Shown here piece by piece: positions 58,728 to 64,000 of a stretch of 64,000 bases of DNA. Source of the stretch: Pseudonocardia kunmingensis (lineage in GTDB: Bacteria > Actinomycetota > Actinomycetes > Mycobacteriales > Pseudonocardiaceae); the NCBI RefSeq assembly GCF_006716445.1, contig NZ_VFPA01000001.1, forward strand, positions 1,364,001-1,428,000. Reading direction: 5' to 3'. The translations under genes were made by a program, and so were the position numbers. The notes under the pieces are model-generated. The model searched no databases. It worked only from the letters and a program-made list of their open reading frames with translations, and was not told the DNA's origin. Every line of letters starts with the position of its first letter. Positions within the stretch are counted from its first letter, which is position 1.

Positions 58728-59764
58728 CACGCGCCCAGCCGGACCGGCTCGGTGCGCAGACCGCTCCCGGCGTCGAAGAAGCGCAGCCGGGCGCCCGGCA
58801 CCGCGAAGTCGTGCCGCTCGCCGACCGCGATGGGCGTCTCGACGGTGGCGGGCAGCCGGGCGATCACCCGGCACGGGCCGTCCCCGAGGTCGACCGTGCC
58901 GTACACGTGCCGGTCCCCGGACAGGTACTCCATCCGCTGCACCTCCAGCGTGGCCGTCACCCGCTCCCCGGCCACGTTCTCGACGGGCAGCAGGTGCTCG
59001 GGCCGGAACCCGACGAGCACGTCACCGTGCGGCACGAGGTTCATCGGCGGCGACCCGATGAAGGTGGCGACGAACGTGTCGGCGGGGTCGTCGTAGATCT
59101 CGACGGGCGCGCCGATCTGGCGCACCCGCCCGGCGGACAGCACGGCGATCCGGTCGCCGAGGCCCATCGCCTCGCTCTGGTCGTGGGTCACGTAGATCGT
59201 GGTGGCGCCGATGTCCTGCTGGAACCGCTTCAGCTCGTCGCGTGCGCTCGTGCGCAGCTTGGCGTCCAGGTTCGACAGCGGCTCGTCGAGCAGGAACACC
59301 GTGGGATCGCGCACCAGCGCCCGGGCCAGCGCCACCCGCTGCCGCTCACCGCCGGAGAGCTGGCGCGGCTTGCGGGCGAGCAGGTGCCCGATGCCCAGCA
59401 TCTCGGCCGCCGTGCGCGCCTTCTCCTCCCGCTCGCGGGGCGGCACCCCCTCGGCGCGCAGCGGGAAGACGATGTTGGCCTGCACGGTCTTGTGCGGGTA
59501 GAGCGCGTAGCTCTGGAAGACCATCGCGATGCGCCGGGCCCGCGGCGGCAGCCCGGTGACCACCTGCCCGCCGATCAGCACGTCGCCGCTGGTGGGCTCC
59601 TCGAGCCCGGCGATGGTGCGCAGCAGCGTGGTCTTGCCGCAGCCCGACGGGCCGAGCAGGACCAGGTACTCCCCCTCCCCGGTGGCCAGGTCGACCCCGT
59701 CGATCGCGTGCACGCGACCCGAGTCGAACGACTTGCGCAGCTCCTTGACCTCTACGGTGCTCAA
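58727..59764 (-). CDS. ABC transporter ATP-binding protein, UgpC/MalK family
   Basis: About 345 residues. Walker A GPSGCGKTTLLRTIAG, Q-loop MVFQSYALYPHKTV, signature QLSGGERQRVALARALVRD, Walker B VFLLDEPLSNLDAKLR and H-loop THDQSEAMGLGD are intact. The C-terminal TOBE region (LVGFRPEHLLPVEN) is shorter than in the 3008-4195 protein. The start is a TTG at 59764 with GGGAGCTGAGCCC upstream, giving STVEVKELRKSF. It could also power the ATPase-less importer at 41972-44963. Confidence 0.92.
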   Translation of the reverse strand: MSTVEVKELRKSFDSGRVHAIDGVDLATGEGEYLVLLGPSGCGKTTLLRTIAGLEEPTSGDVLIGGQVVTGLPPRARRIAMVFQSYALYPHKTVQANIVFPLRAEGVPPREREEKARTAAEMLGIGHLLARKPRQLSGGERQRVALARALVRDPTVFLLDEPLSNLDAKLRTSARDELKRFQQDIGATTIYVTHDQSEAMGLGDRIAVLSAGRVRQIGAPVEIYDDPADTFVATFIGSPPMNLVPHGDVLVGFRPEHLLPVENVAGERVTATLEVQRMEYLSGDRHVYGTVDLGDGPCRVIARLPATVETPIAVGERHDFAVPGARLRFFDAGSGLRTEPVRLGA

Positions 59765-59768
59765 GGGC

Positions 59769-61187
59769 TCAGCTCCCGCCCGTGCCGATCAAGCCGCGCG
59801 CACGCCAGTTGTCGAAGATCGGGATGATCTGCGCCTCGGCGTCGGCGACGGCCTGCTGCGGGCTCACCTCGCCGCGCGCGGCGCGGGCGAACATGTTGGG
59901 GATGACGAACGTGGCGAACACCTCGCCCTCGGCCGTGTTGGCCGTGCCCGGGTAGCCGATGTTGGTGCTCCACTCGACCGCGTCCTCGAGCAGGGAGAGC
60001 TTGTCCGGGGGCTGCGCCCCGAACGGGTCCGCGCCGAGCCACTTCCCGAGGTCGGGGACGACGTCGGTGTAGGCCGGGAAGTCGTAGAGCTTGGAGTTCC
60101 ACGCCACGACGTCGAGGTTGGCCGTGTAGTGGAGCAGGAACTCCTTGGCCGCGTCCGGGTTCGCGGCGAAGTTCGGGACGATCCAGTTGTACATGACGTG
60201 GCTGGCCGCGCGGGCGTCCGCGGGGCCGCGCAGCGCGGGCGAGAAGAAGATGTCGGCCGCCACCTCGGGGTCGGTCTCCTGGGAGGTCCGCCATGCCGAG
60301 AGCGAGTTGAGGATGTAGGACAGCTGGCCCGCGGCCAGCCCCTGGTTGTTCGACGCGGCGTTCCACGAGAACACCTCGGGCGTCATCGCGTCCCGGTAGA
60401 GCCTGCTCATGAACTCCACCGCGGCGACCGCCTCCGGCGAGTTGATGACGACCTGCTCGGACTCGTCCTGGATCGAGGCGCCGAACGACCACAGCAGGGC
60501 CCGGCCCGCCATGTTCGAGTCGATCTCCTGGGACATCCCGATGCCCAGCTGCACGCCCTGGCTGTTCTTGATCTCGGTGCCGCCGCGGAGCAGCTCGTCC
60601 CAGGTGGTGGGGCCCTCGGGCAGGCCGACCGGCGTCCACAGGGTCTTGCGGTAGTCGCCGGGGTCGGGCACCCACGCGGGCGCGTACCCGAAGTACTTGC
60701 CGGTGGTGGGGTTGAACGAGGACTTCCGGCAGAGCTCCAGCATCTCGCCGTGCCGGTTGTTCGCCTCGGTGACGACGTCGGTCAGGTCGAGCACGCTCGG
60801 CTCGTACTGCGGCACCGGCGCGATGTGCAGGATCAGGTCGTGGCCCTGGTTCGCCTGGATCTCGGCCTGCGTGCGGGCGGGCAGCTCGGCGTAGTTGATG
60901 TGGTCGACCGTGACCTGGAGGCCGACGCGGCTGCCCCACTCCTGCACCCACGGGTCGAACCACGTGTCGTGCGCGGGCACGAAGTGGCTCCACATCAGGA
61001 TCGACAGCGCGCCGGACAGCGGCGCCGACGGCTCGGTGAACGTGCCCGTGGGCGCGGGCTGGGTCGGCTCCGGTGCGGCACCGCCGATCCCGTCGTCGGA
61101 TGCACACGCCGCGAGCGTGCCTCCGAGCGCCGCCAACCCGGTGGCCTGCAGGAACCGCCGCCGGTCGAACTCCGAGCGCATGTGCAT
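59769..61187 (-). CDS. Extracellular sugar-binding lipoprotein, Tat-type signal
   Basis: About 472 residues. The N-terminus has a twin-arginine motif DRRRFLQATGLAALGGTLAA followed by CAS, that is, a Tat lipoprotein signal with lipid Cys near residue 28. The mature protein has SILMWSHFVPAHDTWFDPWV, TWDELLRGGTEIKN and FLLHYTANLDVVAWNSKLY, landmarks of long cluster-1 binding proteins. ATG 61187 has GGGAGATACGTC upstream. It is the first gene of the third importer operon (binding protein, ATPase, MalF, MalG). The Tat export suggests folding before secretion. Confidence 0.92.
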   Translation of the reverse strand: MHMRSEFDRRRFLQATGLAALGGTLAACASDDGIGGAAPEPTQPAPTGTFTEPSAPLSGALSILMWSHFVPAHDTWFDPWVQEWGSRVGLQVTVDHINYAELPARTQAEIQANQGHDLILHIAPVPQYEPSVLDLTDVVTEANNRHGEMLELCRKSSFNPTTGKYFGYAPAWVPDPGDYRKTLWTPVGLPEGPTTWDELLRGGTEIKNSQGVQLGIGMSQEIDSNMAGRALLWSFGASIQDESEQVVINSPEAVAAVEFMSRLYRDAMTPEVFSWNAASNNQGLAAGQLSYILNSLSAWRTSQETDPEVAADIFFSPALRGPADARAASHVMYNWIVPNFAANPDAAKEFLLHYTANLDVVAWNSKLYDFPAYTDVVPDLGKWLGADPFGAQPPDKLSLLEDAVEWSTNIGYPGTANTAEGEVFATFVIPNMFARAARGEVSPQQAVADAEAQIIPIFDNWRARGLIGTGGS

Positions 61188-61313
61188 GACGTATCTCCCG
61201 AGGCATCGTCGACTCGATCGGCTGAGACTATGACCGGTGGGCGACGACCGGGAGTGGGTAGGACGAGATCGTTACCCCAGCCGTTGTCGGTGCCCTGCCC
61301 TACCGTCCACGCC

Positions 61314-61877
61314 ATGGGCATCGACTGGACGACACAGCTCGTCGAGCAGTTGGAGTGGCACTGGCAGGGCCACCTCCGCCCGAAGCTGCACGGGCTCACC
61401 GACGACGAGTACTTCTGGGAACCCGCGCCCGGGAGCTGGAACGTGCGGCCACGGGGCACCTCGCCCGCTCCGGTGCAGGCCGGCAGCGGCGGGTTCACGA
61501 TCGATTTCGCCTTCCCGGAGCCCGACCCGCCGCCGGTCACCACGATCGCGTGGCGGATCGGGCACGTCGTCGTCGGCGTCTTCGGAGCGCGAGCCGGCTC
61601 ACACTTCGGCGGCCCGGCCATGGACTACCAGAGCCACGTCTACGCCGGCACCGCCGAGGAGGCCCTGCGCCAGCTCGACGAGACCTACGACGCCTGGATC
61701 AGCGGGGTGCGCGGGCTGGACGACGCGGCGCTCGCCCGACCGGTCGGGCCGGCCGAGGGCCCGTGGGCGGAGCACCCGATGGCCACACTGGTGCTGCACA
61801 TCCACCGGGAGGCCATCCACCACGGCGCGGAGATCCTGCTGCTGCGCGACCTGTACCGGTCGCGGGGCGCGGGCTGA
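61314..61877 (+). CDS. DinB-family protein
   Basis: About 187 residues, four-helix-bundle DinB/YfiT type. MGIDWTTQLVEQLEWHWQGH, TDDEYFWEPAPGSWNV (the DEYFWxPxxxxW signature), TTIAWRIGHVVVGVFG (metal His in helix 2/3) and VLHIHREAIHHGAEILLLRDL (HxxxxHH, metal ligands) are all present. Members are metal-dependent thiol-transferase-like enzymes; the substrate is not known. The ATG at 61314 starts the domain. Its last 179 bp overlap the long frame of the convergent SDR gene. Confidence 0.9.
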   Translation: MGIDWTTQLVEQLEWHWQGHLRPKLHGLTDDEYFWEPAPGSWNVRPRGTSPAPVQAGSGGFTIDFAFPEPDPPPVTTIAWRIGHVVVGVFGARAGSHFGGPAMDYQSHVYAGTAEEALRQLDETYDAWISGVRGLDDAALARPVGPAEGPWAEHPMATLVLHIHREAIHHGAEILLLRDLYRSRGAG

Positions 61878-62778
61878 GGTCGGGAAGGCCGCGGACGGCT
61901 ACCGCGTACCCTCGCGCGGATCCGACGCGCGCGCGCCTGCGCCGCCCCACGGGCCCGCTCCAGCCCACGGGGTCGTCCACGTCGGCCGGGTCCCAGGCCC
62001 CTGCTCCCCCGGATGCCCGCACCGTGCTCACCGCGGCGGCTCCACCATCGACGGAGAGGACTGCGCCGTTGACGTAGCTCGCGGCGTCGCCGAGCAGGTA
62101 CGCCACGGCATCCGCTACCTCCTCCGGGGTCCCGGTGCGGCGCTGCGGCACGGTGCCGCCTCGGCGGCGCATGTCCTGGGCGGCAGCGGGAGCGGACGCG
62201 AGCCCGGTGGGCACCAGACCGGGGGCGACCGCGTTGACACGCACCCCCCTCGGCCCGCCGTACACGGCAGCACCGCGAACCGCACCCAGCAGACCGTGCT
62301 TCGAGATCTGGTAGGGCAGCAGGTCGTGACTCCCCCGCAGTCCCGCGATCGACGAGGTGATGACGATCGCGCCGCCGCAGCCCTGGCGGCGGTACTGGCG
62401 GAAGGCCGCGCGCAACCCGAGGAACGGGCCCCGCAGGTTGACCGCCATCACCCGGTCGAAGTCCGCCACCTCGAGGTCGGGCGGGGCGGCGGTGCTCCCG
62501 CCGATACCGGCGTTGAGGTGGTGCAGGTGCACGGCGCCGAACTGCTCGACCGCCGCCTCGAGGTACCTGTCGACGTCCTCCTCCCGGGAGACGTCAGCGG
62601 TGACGGCGATCGCGCGGCCCGGGAGGTCGGCGGCCGTGCCTCGGGCGGCGTCCTCGTCGACGTCGACGACCACCACGTCCGCCCCGGAGGCGGAGAGCAG
62701 GCGGGCGGTCGCCGCGCCGATCCCGCTCCCCGCTCCGGTGATCACGGCGACCCGGCCGTCGAAGGATGTGTCCGGCAC
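61699..62778 (-). CDS. Short-chain dehydrogenase/reductase, C-terminus extended or frameshifted
   Basis: The first ~249 residues are a complete classical SDR: cofactor motif VAVITGAGSGIGAATARLLS, VVDVDED (prefers NAD), LNAGIGG, catalytic Ser in VITSSIAGLRG, YQISKHG (YxxxK), and VNGAVLSVDGG at the usual C-terminus. The frame has no stop there and continues ~110 residues of Arg/Pro/Gly-rich sequence to 61699, overlapping dinB. A TGA at 62028-62030 in the +1 frame would end the protein at the normal length, so a small indel near 62031-62045 is likely. The GTG at 62778 follows GAGAGGAACGCAC; ATG 62805 (overlapping the MFS stop) is the alternative. Confidence 0.82.
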   Translation of the reverse strand: MPDTSFDGRVAVITGAGSGIGAATARLLSASGADVVVVDVDEDAARGTAADLPGRAIAVTADVSREEDVDRYLEAAVEQFGAVHLHHLNAGIGGSTAAPPDLEVADFDRVMAVNLRGPFLGLRAAFRQYRRQGCGGAIVITSSIAGLRGSHDLLPYQISKHGLLGAVRGAAVYGGPRGVRVNAVAPGLVPTGLASAPAAAQDMRRRGGTVPQRRTGTPEEVADAVAYLLGDAASYVNGAVLSVDGGAAAVSTVRASGGAGAWDPADVDDPVGWSGPVGRRRRARVGSARGYAVAVRGLPDLSPRPATGTGRAAAGSPRRGGWPPGGCAAPVWPSGAPPTGPRPARPVGRAPRRPARAPR

Positions 62779-62801
62779 GTGCGTTCCTCTCGTGGATCCG
62801 T

Positions 62802-64000
62802 TCATGCGGGGTCGAGCACCACGGGGGACGGCGCGGTCGGCGCCGGGCGGCGTTGCCAGAGGGCGAAGACCACCGCGAGGACGGCGGCTCCCGTGATGCT
62901 CGCGCTGAGCACGAACACCGCCGCCGTGAAGAAGTTCCCGGTGGCCTCGCGGATGATCCCGGTGACCTGCGGGCCGATGTATCCACCGATGTTGCCGAGC
63001 CCGTTGATCGCTCCGATACCGCCGGCGAGCGCCGCCCCGGTGAGGAAGCTCGACGGGATGGCGAGCTGGATCGGGATGCACGTGTACAGGCCGATCCCGG
63101 CGACGCAGAAGCCGATCATCGCGATCAGCGGCGTGCTCATCGAGAAGCCCGCGATCAGGAAACCGAGCCCGGCGGTGGCAGCGGCCGCGGCGTAGTGCAG
63201 CACCCGCTCCCCCGTGCGGTCGGAGTGCCGCGACCACCAAAGCATCGGTCCGACGGCGAGCAGCGGCGGAAGCGCTGCGAGCCACCCGATGGTGTTCGTG
63301 CCGAAGCCGAACTGCTGGAGCATCTGCGGGATGAAGAACTGGAAACCGAAGAGGCTGAACGCGAAGAGGATGTACATGACGACGAGGAACGCGACGCGCG
63401 GGTTGAGGACCCCGCGCAGGAACGGGTGGGCGGCGTTCCCGCCGAGGTCGGCGGCGTCGGCCTCCAGGCGCGTGATCAACCACCGCTTCTCGTCGGGGTC
63501 CAGGAAGGTCGCCTCGCTCGGCCCGTTGCGGATGACCTTGTAGAAGACGAAGCCGAGTACGACCGCGGGAAGGCCGGTGATCAGGAACATCCACCGCCAG
63601 CCGGGCAGGCCGAGCAGGCCGTCCGTGCTCGTCATGATCATGGCCGACAGCGGTGTCCCGAAGCCCGACATCAGCACCGCGACCGCCATCAGCGAGATCG
63701 CCCCGGCCCGCTTGGACGCCGGGAACCATAGCCCGATCAGCACGATCATCGCGGGTGCGAAGCCGGCTTCCGCAGCGCCGAGCAGCAGCCGCAGCAGGAT
63801 CAGGCTGACCTCCCCCTGCGCGGCAGCGGTCAGCATCGTCACCAGTCCCCAGCTGATGATGATGCGGGTGACCCACACCTGCACGCCGACCCGGGAGACC
63901 ACGTAGTTGCTCGGGACCTCGAGCAGCGAGTAGGTCCAGAAGAACACGCCTGCGACCAGCCCGAAGACCGCCGGGCTGATGCCGAGGTCCTCGTTCATCG
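62802..64000 (-). CDS. MFS transporter, anion:cation symporter (ACS) type (partial, N-terminus outside window)
   Basis: About 399 residues visible; the frame is open to the window edge, and the ACS family normally starts ~40-50 residues before the NEDLGISPAVFGLVAGVFFW segment seen here, so the true start lies beyond 64000. TM segments YSLLEVPSNYVVSRVGVQVW and LLRLLLGAAEAGFAPAMIVLIGLWFP with SKRAGAISL are the ACS/phthalate-permease-like signature. A mid loop (LDPDEKRWLITRLEADAADL) is cytoplasmic. Substrates are usually organic acids. The stop overlaps an ATG in the SDR frame, so transporter and dehydrogenase are probably one operon. Confidence 0.9.
   Translation of the reverse strand, partial: MNEDLGISPAVFGLVAGVFFWTYSLLEVPSNYVVSRVGVQVWVTRIIISWGLVTMLTAAAQGEVSLILLRLLLGAAEAGFAPAMIVLIGLWFPASKRAGAISLMAVAVLMSGFGTPLSAMIMTSTDGLLGLPGWRWMFLITGLPAVVLGFVFYKVIRNGPSEATFLDPDEKRWLITRLEADAADLGGNAAHPFLRGVLNPRVAFLVVMYILFAFSLFGFQFFIPQMLQQFGFGTNTIGWLAALPPLLAVGPMLWWSRHSDRTGERVLHYAAAAATAGLGFLIAGFSMSTPLIAMIGFCVAGIGLYTCIPIQLAIPSSFLTGAALAGGIGAINGLGNIGGYIGPQVTGIIREATGNFFTAAVFVLSASITGAAVLAVVFALWQRRPAPTAPSPVVLDPA

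Overview
The window reads as chromosomal DNA of a very high G+C actinobacterium, most likely from the Pseudonocardiales (a Pseudonocardia-like genome; this is inference). The reasons are dense coding with GTG and some TTG starts, the actinobacterial gene orders sepIVA, coaD, rsmD, pyc and rpmB, DAK2 protein, recG, a PF04672-type methyltransferase, and type VII secretion-like MinD ATPases. I see no tRNA or rRNA gene, transposase, integrase, phage gene or CRISPR array.

Layout. 1-4195 (minus): a carbohydrate ABC importer (ATPase, lipoprotein, two permeases), one permease carrying an extracytoplasmic insert domain. 4354-6369: a two-component system. 6427-15532: an unusual locus of four paralogous EspI/MinD-like ATPases, a small lipoprotein, a GntR regulator and a 777-residue membrane protein with a very long Asp/Ser tail. 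15591-20923: housekeeping genes sepIVA, coaD, rsmD and pyc. 21105-24309: a membrane protein, a methyltransferase, and an NTF2-like protein with a TetR regulator. 24585-28704: recG, a DAK2/FakA-like protein and rpmB. 28764-30707: a flavin oxidoreductase and a PL7 alginate lyase. 30708-31882: a repeat-rich non-coding stretch. 31883-33084: ung and a gamma-carbonic-anhydrase-like protein. 33095-39306: a complete mnhA-G Na+/H+ antiporter operon. 39640-44963: a small ORF, a sodium:solute symporter with a small partner, and a second sugar ABC importer without its own ATPase. 45025-45943: a second repeat-rich non-coding stretch. 45944-47835: a GNAT protein, a DUF664 relic and an MFS exporter. 47882-54515: a glycolate module, with malate synthase glcB divergent from glcDEF. 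54598-56779: a TetR/oxidoreductase pair and a VOC protein. 56894-61187: a third ABC sugar importer. 61314-64000: a DinB protein, an SDR and a truncated MFS gene.

How the genes work together. GlcDEF would oxidise glycolate to glyoxylate and GlcB condense it with acetyl-CoA to malate, while Pyc supplies oxaloacetate. Three sugar importers, a solute symporter and an alginate lyase indicate a soil-type carbohydrate scavenger. The Mnh antiporter would serve Na+/pH homeostasis.

The most unusual features are: (i) a 49-bp perfect-palindrome repeat family with seven copies, two of them lying in frame inside glcE; (ii) the EspI-like ATPase array with its acidic-tail membrane protein and no visible ESX core genes; (iii) MIRU-like linkers that start at stop codons and separate otherwise tightly packed operon genes; (iv) two related 0.5-0.6 kb inverted-repeat elements in gene-free stretches.
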